In this document: positions 1-14,100 of the stretch, piece by piece
Layout: every line of letters starts with the position of its first letter
How positions within the stretch are numbered: position 1 is the first letter of the stretch
Origin: Saccoglossus kowalevskii
Lineage: Eukaryota; Hemichordata; Enteropneusta; Harrimaniidae
Length of the DNA: 47,256 nt
Direction of reading: 5' to 3'
Assembly: GCF_000003605.2 (NCBI RefSeq)
Contig: NW_003129364.1
Span: 53,032 to 100,287, forward strand
Notes under the pieces: generated by a model
What the model saw: only the letters and a program-made list of their open reading frames with translations
Databases searched by the model: none
Told to the model about the DNA's origin: nothing
Program-made: the position numbers and the translations under genes

Positions 1-3000
1 AACTCGGCTGACGTTTTGGCAGTGGCAAACAATTAGGAGGAAGACACGTGATAGAAAATATAACAGACGGGTGTTCACCAGAAACAAATTTTAAAAGAAA
101 CGGTTCGCATCGAATTTTGATTAATTAACAAGATCGCATTATTAACACCAGTAGGAAATTTGTGGACTCGATGACGCCTTAATATGATGAAAACACGATC
201 ATAGCCGATCAAAGCCGAATCAACAAAAATGACTGGCAATGTTCGGCTGTTTTCAAACAACTTCTAACCCGGATATCTTGTGATTATTGCACATAGTGCA
301 TGGCGTATACTACTACATAAGTCACCGGATACAAACGAAGTATATCCGATAACATAACTTATAAACTTTAAAATGTCTCCGTGTTTTTAAAATCATCTAG
401 AAGCTGCTAGTACTATATATAGTTTCCTCTGACACTTTCGGGTTGCAAAGATAATAGATTCGCTTTGATCAACTCATGTCGCGTACGTCGCTTTGTACAT
501 GCTACAGCTACCTTTCTATCGTTCAGAAATATTTGTTGAAAAGAAAATTTGCAAGCTAAACACCAAAGGGACAATTGCGTACAAGATGTTGCAGGAAAAA
601 ATATGGCACTGTCAAGAACAAATAAAATTGAGCACCTAAAGTAGGAATACCAACCTAATAAATATGATGAGGCGTCGTGACTTCAAAGCAGATCTCCATA
701 ATTCAAAGGTTTATTCTACTGTTCACAAACCGGTTGACTCATTGGCTTTGAGTGTAACATTATGCAAAGCAAAATAAAAACGTTCTTTATATATATATAG
801 TCCGAAGTTAAATTTGTTCGTGGCCTTTCTCCTCCGTTTTTATCACATCGCATTATTGTCATATCACATGGTGAACTGAAAAATAAATTTTCAAAAGTAT
901 TATGTAATCATAAGGTACACATTTCATGGATAGAATTATATGAATTATATCTCCCATGGATTCCTTCAGGTTCTGAGATTATATGACTTAGATAACTAAA
1001 CTAAAACCCAATATACGTGACATATTGTGACTTCTGGTTGTCAACTGCGAATAAAATAGCGAGATACTTTCCAGTAATGCACTGTAAGTTGTGTATTGAT
1101 CATTGCACAATAGTTTAGACATTTAATGATAATTTAGTCAGTTGGTTACCCGGACGTTGCGCATATTAGCTAAAGATTAAAACCTTGGAAACACATTCTC
1201 TGGCAATCATAATTATTTTAAATGCAGACAGTTGACATTTTTGTTCAAAAACATTAAGAGATGTTATATGGTAAATTATTACTGTTATGTAGGGCAATAC
1301 CGTCACGAGAGTGTGACAGGATGCATGACGTGTATGTATTTTGGGTTATAATTATAAAATAGAATGCGATCTCAAAAAATATATTTATAAAGAATACTAG
1401 TATTATCACGAAGTAGTTAGGAAACTTATTTATATGAGAGGTACTGTCGAATTAATTATACGCTTCCATATCCTGAACAAGATGAAATAAATTTATAATT
1501 ACCTGCTAAATAAAGAAGTTTCTTGTTTTCACCGTGACCTAACTATTGATTTCAACAAATGAAAATTGAAACCAAGTTAGTACGGCCATTTATATATAAT
1601 TATACATGACTATGTTGTATCAATCTGATTAAAATATCAAGTAGGTATAGGCTCCATATTTTATTGTTATTTGTTTTTATTAATTATGTGGGGGGTTTAC
1701 AGTTAGATAACTCAATATTAAGAAATAATCCCCAAAAACCTAATAACGGTAAATAAAACCAAAACAATAGTCACACATTAACAAATGTGGCAATAACAAA
1801 AATTAAAATAATAAAATAAAATACAAATTGAATCAGACTTGTGTTTGTATATATTTCTCATGTTCAATGTGTTTTTATTAGATTTTAGTGTCATTCTTGT
1901 ATAAATTGACGCTTATTCTACACCAAAAGCACACGGTAACGATATAGATATGACATGACCCGGAAGTAAAGGATCGCCGCTACTGCATAACGGCAATTCA
2001 ACAAAATGGGATCTAATTACCGTTCCTCCAAACACGCGTCTGACACATGCTTTTAAATAGTATAGATATTTCCTGTGTAGTTATTATTCAGTAGATATTA
2101 TAAATAATTGCAATATTGCAAAATGTTCTTCTCTCCTAGGCTTCAGTGGTTTTTTTACTGTGATAAAAATCAAATGATAGTCAGAGCCTTCGTATATACA
2201 AAAGTTATATACAAGTCACGAATCTTGTCTTAGGTTTGTTTGTTAGTTATTTACTTCCTTGATGCCTTTATCTTGAATGATTTCAAGTTTAAGTTGCCAT
2301 TCGTATACAGCCGAGAAAAAAACACAATGTACATTATACAACGCTATATGAACGTTGAGCCCATTGCATTATTGCTGTACTTATATCTAGTCATGGTTGT
2401 GTCAATTAATTAAATAAATAAATTATTTTCATGAATTCGAGACTACGAATACAATGCTACCCCCCCCCACCCCACCCCGTCCTGCACACTGTCCAGCCCT
2501 AGATACAAAAACTAAGTTCATATATGAATACATTAATGAGCGGATACTACTAGATAAACACTATATATACAAGTACCATGGATTCACTTGTAATCCATAC
2601 AGACACACACTGATACCGTCCATCACCGTGCTGGGGTCCGTTCATTTAAACTACATTAAAAATGACCTTACGCCATGGATTATTGTGTAGAATCCGAGTG
2701 CTAATAGCTAGCGAGAATACGTGTGACCTTTTCGGTAAATAATTTAGCAGAATTAAATTTAAAAAACTATAAATATTAAATTCAGGCGTTCTAGAAAAAT
2801 CATTGAGAGCAGGATTGCAAATATCTGCAATCTGTTTCGAAATAGAATTTGCATGTTTTAAATAAACATATTGTCGAATATAATTTCATTAAAATTACAA
2901 ATACATGCGAAATAGGTTCTTGCATGTTGGAAATCGCCATGAATACTGACCGAATGTATTCGTTTTAAGCGGATATGTTTAGCTTACTAGACGAACCAAA

Positions 3001-3060
3001 ATAATATCGACTGCTTTGGGCACAATGGGCTGTCTATATAAGGGAATCAGTAAGCAAATT
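1..3060. other. non-coding, AT-rich, no gene recognised
   Basis: Both strands were read. Only short chance ORFs occur, with no recognisable domain and no flanking splice signals. The stretch is AT-rich with small simple repeats such as a TA run near 789-800 and the C-run annotated separately. It probably is intergenic, or a distal part of the NR4A regulatory domain. Confidence 0.6.
2459..2480 (-). repeat. C-run / potential G-quadruplex on the minus strand
   Basis: A nine-C run is followed by two C4 runs separated by single A residues. On the minus strand this reads as G-runs with one-base loops, which satisfies the simple G-quadruplex pattern because the long run can supply two tracts. Function is unknown. 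Confidence 0.5.
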
Positions 3061-3066
3061 AGACAG

Positions 3067-3225
3067 TGACGTCAGTCAGTTGTCCATATTTACCATTAAC
3101 GTCAGTTGTATCGAATCTGTTTTTGTAAAACGTTTTGTTATTGGAGTGCTTTGAGTACCGTGACGTCAATGGGTGACGTACGCATATAAAAACATGGCGC
3201 GAATCGGGGGGAGTTTAGTCGTCTG
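3067..3225 (+). promoter_or_regulatory. CRE-rich TATA core promoter
   Basis: Perfect CREs (TGACGTCA) lie at 3067-3074 and 3161-3168. An inverted CCAAT box (ATTGG) is at 3140-3144, a CRE variant TGACGTAC at 3174-3181, and a TATA box (TATAAAAA) at 3185-3192. A GC-rich stretch and a plausible start near 3215-3220 follow. The order CRE-CCAAT-CRE-CRE-TATA within 130 bp is what cAMP/CREB-driven immediate-early promoters look like. No coding exon can be tied to it. The nearest plus-strand gene is NR4A, whose first recognised coding exon is 15.7 kb downstream, so this may be a distal alternative NR4A promoter, or the promoter of a non-coding RNA. Confidence 0.55.
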
Positions 3226-6200
3226 CGAACACGTAATACGGAACGGGTACCTACGCGACAGAGTCTATTTGGACCGTTTTTATGGTCGTCTGAGGGCTGT
3301 TTTTGCCGTTTCCATGTAGGAGTATCATTGGACTTAAAAGTATTGAAGATGACGAAAGCCAGTGCAAAGCGTCAGTCAGTGGGGTCATGCCGTATTTATG
3401 CCAGTTGTGTTATAGAACATGTACGTAGATGCCGTTTACTATTGTGTTATCATACGTAGTTGCGGAATACTGTTTTGTCTCCGATTGGGGAGTCGCCCCT
3501 TCTTTTTATTTTACTCCACCATTCAGCCAGGTACCATTGTGTCATCGGTTCAACAACCTACAATTTATCGACAACGGGTCTTGTTTTCGGGCAGGTTGGC
3601 GAAATAACTCCACATTCTAGCCGGTATTCGAGGCCGGCATTGAATTATTTTAATTTGATTGTACATCTGATTCCTTACGCAGTGGGTTGTTTGGGATATG
3701 CATGTGTAATCTACAGTCGTTATGGTGAACTATTTATCCCATGAAATAGTTAGAAAGTTTGAATACGCCCGGGATAAAAACAAAACAATTCAACTTTTTC
3801 AGGTTCAACTTCAATATGCTATAAAGCGTTTTACCGGGATTTGATGCGATATAAAAAGATTCTTAATATGTTCACCCTTGTTAAACCACAAACTAACGCA
3901 ATCGATTTTCTGTTTTCATACAGGTGTTTCCCAGTGACTTTATTTTACATTTCCTTATGATAGTTTATGATAAAGAAACTAGTCTTCATCTTTTGGGTAT
4001 TCCAACCCAACATATTGGTACAAATACTCTTTCTGATTTTGGTTCAAGAGATTCTTGTGGTGTCGATTCTATTTCAGGTTCAAGACAAGAAGACCAATCT
4101 TCAAATTGATGATTGGTCGTGTTGTCTAAAGTATATATGTAAGGTTTGTTTTGTGGGGTGGTACATTCGTATCAACATCTCTAAACTTATCACTTCTTTT
4201 CCTTCATTCGATAGGTTACCAAAGCGAGTTGACACTTCGACAAATATGAAAACGCGATAACCAAATAGAATATCGATGCTTGACGGACTATCTTTTCCAG
4301 AGAGAATGGCGAAGAAAGAAGATGTGTAATATGCTTCGATGACGTGAGGGAACAGACACATCCCATGAAATAGAATAACACAGAGCGAGGAATACATTGA
4401 CTCAAAGGTAAATTCAAAAAATGATTTGAGCGAAAAGTCGCCTTTATAGATAAACAGAGCACGTATGAAACTGTGTTATAACTATGTTTGGAATATTGTG
4501 GGACTTAAACCAAGACTATAGATTATATATATATATTAGTTTTATCGGTTAATAAAACAGAATCTCCATTTTAAACAGACTATTGCCTAGTGTTGTAATT
4601 ACAAGCGCTTTCTTATGAACGGGAAGGTCCATAGGTCGATTATGTTGGTAAAAGACGTGGTCATCTAAATATATTGAAAAAATAGGTCAAAATAAGCCAG
4701 TTTCCATCATTTATTTTGAAATTAGAAATACATATGAAAAACTACGAAAACAACTTATGTATTTTCGCTCGTACAACGTATACGTGCATGGTTCCAATGC
4801 GTAGAGTCTGTGACGTAGAATGACGCACATCTACTGTCATAGCAACTATCTGATCTCGTAGCAACAGAGAACAAGCGATGCATTACATTTGAATCAATGC
4901 TGTGTATATTGACAGTCGTTGCTCGTCAGGTGGCACCTACAGAGTGTGAAATACAAAAGAAATTGAGCTAGACAACTCCTAATATGGGTATATTAAATTT
5001 GCATCCCATGACGCACATGGAAAGACCGGCACACATTAAATCATGACAACATCTTGATGCATTTCGCGATAGCTGTCGTCAGTGTGTTGCCATGGCAAAA
5101 TGAGACATACCATTTTAATTATGGGGTGTTATCTTGCTTCTAATGCGAAAAGCTGAGACCCTACTGAAAATAATGCCCCGTTCTAAGTCTGCAAATATAT
5201 TACTGTTTATATTATGTTGTATGCCGGGCCATAGTGTGATTCAACCGAACTATTTTGAAATTACCGCTATGATATATGGGATAGATATATATGATATGAA
5301 ATGTCGACTAGGGCACTTATATGGTGAGATTGAGATCCCTGCCAAGTCTATTCGTTTTCCTTGCATGCACGAACCTCGAAAACGCACAGTAGGCAATGAG
5401 TATTAATTTCGGTCTGGTTTGACTTATCATGCTGCGTATCATAGCTTTGTCTTCCTTTTATCCCCGACTTTCACCGGCTTTCTTTGATGGCCATTGGCAC
5501 CTCGTTAACTGGGTCAGAAGACAATACATTAGAGCTGAACAGGAATGTAACCATAGCAACAAATTGTGATTGAAAAACTAATTTTCAATGACGTCGCTAT
5601 CACGTGACAGGTGAACAAGTTCAACTCAAATGACATCAAAGTTGATCATGCGAATATACGTTGCAAAACCCGAACAAGTTACTCATTGGACCCCTAAATT
5701 ATTTGCATTTCATTGATGAGGTGACGGTAATGCGGAAAAGTAAGCTTTTTGAAATTCATATGGGAAGGGGAACTTCCCATTGTACAAAATGGAAAACTAC
5801 TATCATCCTGGTAACTTAATAAATTGTGTATTTGTTTTAAATGTTTCAACAATAGTAGTATCTGTGATATTAAGCAATCTTGCCTTAGAACTTGAATCCA
5901 GTGTAAAATGCCAATTGTGATAATTTTGCATTACATATTGGGGCTCTTGTATATAAGTTCAAATTTATCCGGTGACCCCCTAATAATGAAAGTACCCTCA
6001 ATCCTCAATTCGGCTCGTAGTACCTCCTAGTTTTTGTTTAACGACATAGTAAAAAATCACATAAGCTGTATGTAATAAAAACAAAAACAAAATTACAAAT
6101 ATAAAAATAAAATGTATGAAATAAATAACACACGCCGTACAATAATCAGGTTTTAAACAGATATACTCGTTGTGTAGTTCAAAGAGCCCCTCCCCCTAAA

Positions 6201-7170
6201 AAATCTCACAGGCTGCTCTGACTGTTACAGGACCCTTTATATTTCTGCCATTTATTATGTGTTATTATAACTACTAGGTAAAGATAGACAGATAGTGATA
6301 AATCTTCTACTGTCGAGGAAATGTCACAAAAGATCACTGAAATGTCCATCGTGATTATAATTATACTAGTAATAATAATTTAGAAAATACCGACTGAGTA
6401 TAGTGCTGTGGTGAAAATCCTGAATAAATTCATGAGCCACAGTGTGTGGCGCATCCCAGTGCCCATAGTGATTAGGAAATTTAGACGGAATAAGTTATTT
6501 CTGGGAAGAAAGTGCAGATTTTAGTTTGTTACGGCTTTCGAAGGTGATATCAATTGATTGTATGCATGCCATCCACGCTTCTATAAACAAGGCAATAATA
6601 CTATCAAGGTTTGATACACGGTTGCCATAGATTATTAATTGACGTTAATGCGCATGCTCAGTCGATATGCTTGCACACGATTCTTACTTCAAAAAGTCTG
6701 ATAATAATGCTTAATAACAACACGTGACTCACGAATAAAAAAAATCAATTCGCTGAAAATAGACATTTAGTTGTATTTTCAAATATGGTCGACATGAGAG
6801 CGTCGTCGTTTGTGGGTTTTCGCATATGGTGTTCAACTTATAGCCGTGCTTCATCAATATGGACGCGGGTAGAAAATGGGAATTGTTATTTAGGTGAAAT
6901 ACATAATGTGATATTCTGGTTATATCACTATCTGATATGTCAACACGTTTACAACTGACGCAAACTGTCTACTTGCATATAACATTAATTTGTTTAACCT
7001 CTGCAACACGTTCCACACGAGTCTTACAAATCCGAGAAAAAGATTCCTAGATAGGTGGGGATTATTTGAATTAGTATTGATTAGCACTACTGTAGTCACC
7101 ATGTCACACACATGTGTACACACGTGCAGGTCTCCCATTGAAGCTATCAATTTAATTACATTGTATTCAA
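3226..7170. other. non-coding, no gene recognised
   Basis: No ORF here resembles a known protein or is framed by convincing splice sites. Isolated CRE-like sites occur at 4811-4818 (TGACGTAG) and 5589-5596 (TGACGTCG), the latter next to an E-box-like CACGTG at 5601. The stretch could be intergenic, or a long 5' intron if transcription starts at the 3.2 kb promoter. Confidence 0.5.
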
Positions 7171-7248
7171 TTTAATTTTAATTAAACTCACTGATAATTA
7201 ACTTGCAATATATTGCGTTATAATTGAGTTTAATTAACTTGAATTAAA
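7171..7248. repeat. AT-rich inverted repeat (hairpin)
   Basis: The left arm, 7171-7190, ends AATTAAACTCA. The right arm, 7225-7248, begins TGAGTTTAATT, and the two are reverse complements with a few indels. The spacer contains a second small palindrome, GCAATATATTGC, at 7205-7216. It could be a degenerate small MITE or a cruciform-forming sequence. Confidence 0.45.
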
Positions 7249-8549
7249 CGAAGTAGAAATAAATTTAACCTAGTTGTATTTAGGGTTTCAAGAAAAGGAT
7301 AAGATAGAATACTGTATATACCGACCTATCATTTTATATTACCCTAATATACACAAACGTATAAAATTCAAATTCAACATGTGCTTCACTTAAATTGGTG
7401 ATTTCATTGAAATGGTCCAGACACTACATAGCGATACATACGACATTTTATAAAGCTGTACATTATGTTTTCTTCATTTTTGTAGGAATGCTGTAAACAA
7501 ATATGAAAGTGGTACAAAAAACAACGTAGAAATATAAAGGTAAATCTATTTCAGTGTTCGTATAGTCAGTACCGTTTTGTATTCAGTGTGTTATTTTCTT
7601 AGCACAACGTGACTAGCAATCACTACACACGTGACTAGCATGCACTGCACAGCAGGTGAGCGAATAGTAACGAGATCCATATATAATTTTGTATTTTTCC
7701 TAGTTTCGGACGGTTCAACCATATGACCACTTGGATTTAATACATCACTAGTGACCGACAAGTGTGAACGCGTGGAACGTAGACATGAACATTCAGTGGG
7801 TGAGATGTGCGTCTGAAGTCCGAGTGAAATGAGAAACGAGGCGTAGCACGCTATAATCAGCATGTCTATATACATACAGTAAACTCACCTGCTACTCACG
7901 ATGTCTCGGCAAATAGGATTGCAGGAACTCCGACCAACTTCGACACCAAGATCATCAAAAGAGGGAGTTCTGAACTGAAATGCTGTAAATATTGGAAGTG
8001 TGGACAACAAAAGTATTGTAAATCTATAATCTGCGCACTATTATAATTGTGTGATTCTGCGCATACGTCACATTGCTTTTGTCGTCACGATGAAGCCGCC
8101 TGAAACTCAGTTACCTGCACAGCGCACGCGCACACCCATCACTCTGTTTTTCATAAAGAACTACTGGATGTCGGTTCAGTTGTCATGGCTACCAAGGGAA
8201 GAATTATTTTCGAGATGCTATCGCACGTTGCAGTGATTTCCAGGAGACATAAATCATGACGTGCAAATTTTACACGCATTTACAATCGATATAAGTACTA
8301 ACAATTAGTAAAAAAACAGAAAACAAACATTACGTTCGGTGCTTACGTAATTCACAACGAGTTATGCAACGTTCGGGGGCGTAGCATCCCTATCTTAGTA
8401 AGAACAGTCGTCATATGACGTGGGCGGGCGACAATTTTACAAATGACATGTGATACTCCCTTATTACTAATATAAGACATGAAAAGTGCGTGGTCGGTTT
8501 CGCTAACGGCCTTAACTTTTGAAGCAAGCAATTTAAATCGTGCTTGGCA
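7249..8549. other. non-coding, no gene recognised
   Basis: Only short shadow ORFs without domains or splice support occur here. Nothing further was identified. Confidence 0.5.
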
Positions 8550-8550
8550 A

Positions 8551-8586
<36 letters not shown>

Positions 8587-8593
8587 TGTATAC
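8550..8593. repeat. TA / (TATG)n microsatellite
   Basis: A short TA run passes into about eight TATG tetranucleotides. The overlapping minus-strand ORFs read HTYIHTYI repeats only because of this microsatellite and are not genes. Confidence 0.85.
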
Positions 8594-10881
8594 ATGAAAT
8601 GAAACACAGTTTTGTGACCCCATCCCCCTCCACCGCCAACCGATGAAGAGGTGTAAGTCAGTAGTGCGCCCTCAGAACATCGAAACTTTTCAAAAACGCT
8701 CTTAAAAAAGACAATCTGATTCAGTTCAGCATCCAATAAGTGTTGTAGGAGTATATATTGTTATTGTCCGGTAAATGAATTTCTTTTTAAGGCGTACACA
8801 TTTGGAGCATAATTATGTAAATGGCCCAGGCATTCAAATATGAACGTCGATTTTCGATACCTGAAACGTTCAACTGTGTTCCGAGCATGCGGTGGTTATT
8901 TGAGAATACATTGTACGGCTTTGCTGTCACTGTTCTAATTGACATTCAATATATTATGGGATGTGAGTGATTGGTATATATATTACATTGCACAAACTCC
9001 TTCCGATTTGTAATATCAACAGAAAACCGTGACTGATATATGTTTTAATCAACATAAGACAAACGAAATGTGTCATTAGTGGATCACTAATATTTGCGTT
9101 TAGATTATTCAAGTATGAAATAAACAATTAATATTTTATGTCAACATGATAAGGATTCATTTGTCTTATCATTAGTTGTTTACTAAGTATCAAATTACAT
9201 GTAAATTGAAAACACTCTGGGCATGTTTTCCCAGTTGAAACTCCAAAAATATGATATAATTTACAATTTATCAAATTTCAAAGATTCGAAATTATTTTGG
9301 CAACAGAAGACACTATTTATGTAAGATCATTTCGTCAGTCGGTATAACAACGTGTCTGCGCAGAACGCGAATATTTGTCCAGATTGTAATCATACTTAAG
9401 AAATATAGATTTACAAAATATATTTTCTCCCAAAAATCAGTAAGAATATATTGCGCACAAATAACCAAGTGTATTTTTCGGCCAGCGGATCTTATTTTGT
9501 CGGTAAAAGCATACGTCAGCAGGTGAGGCAAATTAACACAGGCGGGAAATAGCGTTGGAGAAAAAAAACGTGTCATTTAAGACAGAATATCGAACGGAGG
9601 AAATATTGTTATAGGGGGACTTGCAGCGTTAAAATGTTTGAATGTATAAATATCGGTTTTGATCAATATGGAAACGCACTTAAAAACGACTGCTTGAAAA
9701 CAACAAGACGGCATCAATCGAAGACTGGGACTTGTTTACATCTGCCGCGGTTAGCACGGATTGCAATGCTGTCAGCCCACTCATTGCGGCGTTCCATTAT
9801 CGATCGTCGTACGCTGATAATATGTTCTTATTCTAGGTCAATGCTGAGTCAGTTTAAAATATAGGAGTCAAATTGAACAAGGTTGTACTTGCGTCCATCT
9901 TTACATTGCTACAGTGTCTAATATTTAAATCCAATATCGACAACACTGCGTTATGGTACCGTTCATTTTAATAACTCTAATATAATGCACTGTATGTATA
10001 AGTATCATTTGCCAACTGATGTAAAATATTATGTGTCACAATGGGGTTTGTTTCAACCACTGCACGAGTAATTAACGTTGATACTAATGTAAATAAACGG
10101 ACAAGTCGTCCCTTGCTTAAAGTGGGACGAGGTTATCTCAGGCCAAGGCCACTGTGTAGTGATTTCAATGAGGCTATTGCAAACGCGAAGGGCAGTAATA
10201 TGAATTTAACGAGGAATCAACATCAAATTTCAATCGGGCACAAAACAGATGTAAAAATAAAAACGTGCATTTGTTTGTCAGTCCGCAAGTTGAAGAATAA
10301 ATTCATTATGTTTGTCAAATCGTTTTCCTTTCTGTGTTATTTCTGTATTTTTTTTTAAGAATGTTGAATGTTACGCGTGGCGGCTACTGTCATATGCTGA
10401 GTGGAGCTCGCGTGGCATCTCCGCTAACGTAACAGAATTCCAGGCGGTGATGTTCACACATCATTAGTTGTTATTTAATGAATATTTGACCCCGACTATT
10501 TATTTAATGGTTTACGTGCGGTTTGCGTTTACTTTCTGCTCGAGTATATTTGCCCCAGTCGGCCCATTACAACTGAACTTTGTGGACCCACCTCTTTAAC
10601 CGCAATGTGTGCTGACAAAAATAAACAGTCCCAAAATATCGGCAATCGTTACTATATTTGGTCATGTATGGGTGAAATATTATAAAACGTCGACGGTTGA
10701 GCCAGAATTAGACCATTCAGCATATAATAATAATGTATCAACGCATAGAAACGATATATTTGGCCGTTCAGTGTACGTAGTTGGAGATTAGTTAACGCGT
10801 AATGTATTAAAAACATGGCGCACTACTCGACAATACGAGCCTTAATCGGGTCGCCGATCAGGTTACGAATCCGTCACTAGG
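8594..10881. other. non-coding, no gene recognised
   Basis: An open frame of about 105 codons at 10041-10358 has an unremarkable composition, no family resemblance and ends in a T-run. It is not called as a gene. Nothing else was identified. Confidence 0.45.
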
Positions 10882-11141
10882 ATTGGCCGATGGTGTCCGG
10901 TGACGTCATAATCACATGTTAATAGAATGTTAATGCGTTCTTTATTTGTTCTCTGCTACCGAATAAATTACTAGCATTGTCGTGAATTGCACGCTGTGAC
11001 GTCACCGGTTTGACTAGGTACACTTCTGACGACACTCGAATGGTCACCAACCGTGCTGATATCAATTAGATTCCGGCGCCCTGATTGGCCCATGCTAATT
11101 TCCCGGAATGTATGACGAAAATGTAGATTTCAGTGACGTAT
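10882..11141. promoter_or_regulatory. CRE/CCAAT cluster, likely enhancer or promoter
   Basis: Two perfect CREs (10901-10908 and 10997-11004) and a CRE variant (TGACGTAT, 11134-11141) occur with two inverted CCAAT boxes (ATTGG at 10882-10886 and 11084-11088). An octamer-like ATGCTAAT lies near 11092. There is no obvious TATA box at the expected distance. The clustering repeats the site combination of the 3.1 kb module and is best read as a cAMP-responsive regulatory element, probably for NR4A. Confidence 0.45.
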
Positions 11142-14100
11142 GGGGCTCGTTCGAAACACCCGTCAAGGGAAATACACAAATACGATGGGGCGCTCCAATT
11201 TACCCCAGTTAAGCCACTCGGCATTTGCAGTAAAACTCGTGTCTCCCTCGATGCGGCATTTGTGGAGAGAGCTTGAGGTGGATTTGGCTCAGGGTTTCAA
11301 AGGAAATTTCTCTTGTTATTCCGTGAAAGTGGAACGTCGACCAGAAGCTGTTCGCGGTAGGGCCTTATCTATTTATATATATGGTTGTATCATGCACTAG
11401 GGCTGAACATAGGCGTACAATCAGCACGCTTTGGTATCGCACCCTGTTTTGTTGTTACACACAAGGGGCATATGAACCTAGGAACACGAGTGCATCTTAA
11501 GGAAAGACAGAGCTTAGACGAAATCGACGGTGCGACTTCACGAACACCGAGAACTACACGGTAAGGCTTTGAGCTGTACCATTCAGCTGATTGTACCCTA
11601 TATTCCGCGCTATATTAGGCTGTCCTTATGCTATTTAAATTAAACTTCACAGCAACAAGCTTGAGGGGGTCTAACTAACTAACAATGTCATAATTCAACA
11701 GTGCGTTCACAATGATGTTGATCCGAATGTTGAATAAATACATAGATTTGGCGAAACCGTTGCTAAATTAATCAATTAATTAACTTTGTTGGTATATTAA
11801 ACTCCTTTGGTTCATACATCACCCCGCTGTGACGTATCGATAACAAAAGTACGTGCCTTACATGTGCCAATTTATAAATTTACTCGTTGTCCGGTGCTGT
11901 ATTTATTTTTTAACAATACAAATCGGAATGATAAGTGACCTACCACTATAGGTTAACTTGACTGCATGCGATGTGGTAGGTACACACGTGCCCCGTTCAC
12001 AGCACACGCTGTGGATACGACGCCAGTCAAGTGTGTGGTGACCCAGTGATATGTGTTTAAGACCTGTTCGTATAGTTATTTATAATTACAGGATTGACTC
12101 GTCAAATCATGAACACAATATGCGAGCGTTACGTTATGCTGACGAATTAAAAATATATTTGTTGTGACGAAAACCAAATAGTTGGCTCCCATGACAATAA
12201 ATCAATTTATAAAAATTCGAAAACAAATCGTAAAATGTTATTCTACATATCAATGCATGTTTATAGGCGATTAGTTTCCAACAAAATTCAATTACTACTA
12301 CTACTAATAATAATAATAATAAAATATTGTTGTTATAATTATATTATATTATTATATTTATTATTATTACAACGCTCACAAACGATATGTTGATGGTGTG
12401 GTACACTGTCGATAAAATGCAGCTACGAGGAACGTACTGATTCGTTGTTAGTCACGTGTAAGCATTACTCAGTTACATTATAAACATCATTAATGTCGTT
12501 GATGCTGCTGTTGTTGTTGCCATTGTTGTCAGCTCATTTGGTTCTGTTGACAAAGACAAAACTCAAGATAAAACGACCTCATTTGAAATGCTTATCAAGG
12601 TTTCTCTTTTCACCCCTCCTATATTCGACGTGCAGTATCATCTACCTTAAAGACCATCAGTGTTCTGATACGACCCAATCTGATATCAGGAAACCTTACT
12701 CTCCTTCCGTACACGTGTTATGCATAAGGTGTGATAACAGGAACTATCAAACAGAAAAATCTTATCGTTTTCCATGATTTCGACAGCTCATTTTCCAAGC
12801 CACGCGCCTGTGAGGAAACCTAACGCGGTTTTCTTTATCTCTCGACAGCCGCTAATTCTAAGTTCGCGTGTGTTAGTTGGTCTACAAGATAACTTGTTGA
12901 CCTTCCCATTGCACACGTGTCGTCCGCGATATGCCCGACTGTATAAACGCGCACACTGAATTGTTGCTCACATCCGTGTGTGTGTTTAAACGGTGATATA
13001 CCTGCGTAGGTCATGTAAAGTAAAGGACAGTGGTGAGTAGACAAAAACGCGCTTTATAAATACGTTTTTATATACGAGTATATATATCTAATGTTCATTG
13101 CTTGTCCCATGTCCCTCAAAAAGTGTTTATAATCTGATAATCGAAACTCCATGTTAAGATCGTCGACTCGGAAATCAGTTTTAATAAGATTTTCCGCGAA
13201 ATTGTTTCCTAAAAAAAAAGACAAGTACTGCGTGTGAATATTTTGAAGTGTTCTGGATTTCCACGGATTTGTACTCCTCAATCTAGATTGCGTTCTCAGT
13301 CTCGTAAATTCTCTCTCTTTACACTTTATGGCTGGCATGACGCAAACTTTTACTTCTTTTTAAAGATTTTACTCCGGTTGCGCCGGGAAATAAACTATAA
13401 ACTGCCTTTCAAAGTGACGGGGCGGTGGTCGACCTTTTACTGTACTATTACTGCAAAGATCTAAGACAAACCAGACCGTCTGGACAGGAAAACGACTCTT
13501 TGTATCGCTCTGATAATCTTCATTATTCAGACTGATGTGTCCATCTCTGGCCTGACCTCACATGCCTTAGCTCAAAACAGACATGGTTGATGACAGTAAA
13601 CATAATCCACACCAACAGCCCACGTCCAAGTCAAAATGTTTACAAGCCAGTACAACCAGGGAACGACTAGAATTGAATGATAGTTTCAAGTGAGTTACTT
13701 TCCGCAGAAATGTCATGATGAAAATATAAGAAATGCTGTAACCGAATTGGTCTAATATTCATATTGTCCTCTCAGTAAATATTGTTATATACCATATCAT
13801 ACTTTTTTTTAGAGAAAATGTTGGTATATCATTCAGGAAATGCGCCAATGACGGCGATTATATTAGACCCATACCTCTTTTGAAATCGCGCGTGGTGACG
13901 CGAAATGACAATATTTCATGTGCTACATGCTACTTGAGTATCAAAATAGCTTACCGTTTTGAATGTTTTTTCCATTTCGTTAGAAATTGTCATCAAAGCA
14001 GCAATGTTTTGTTCTACTAAACAACTGTTAACTGTTGTCCAATATCGTAATTCATAGTTCCATACCAACACACACGTAGTCTGGTAAAACGTGTTCTACA

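Noticed and set aside
8352-8736. Minus-strand ORFs with YIHTYIHT repeats
   Set aside because: Produced by the TATG microsatellite.
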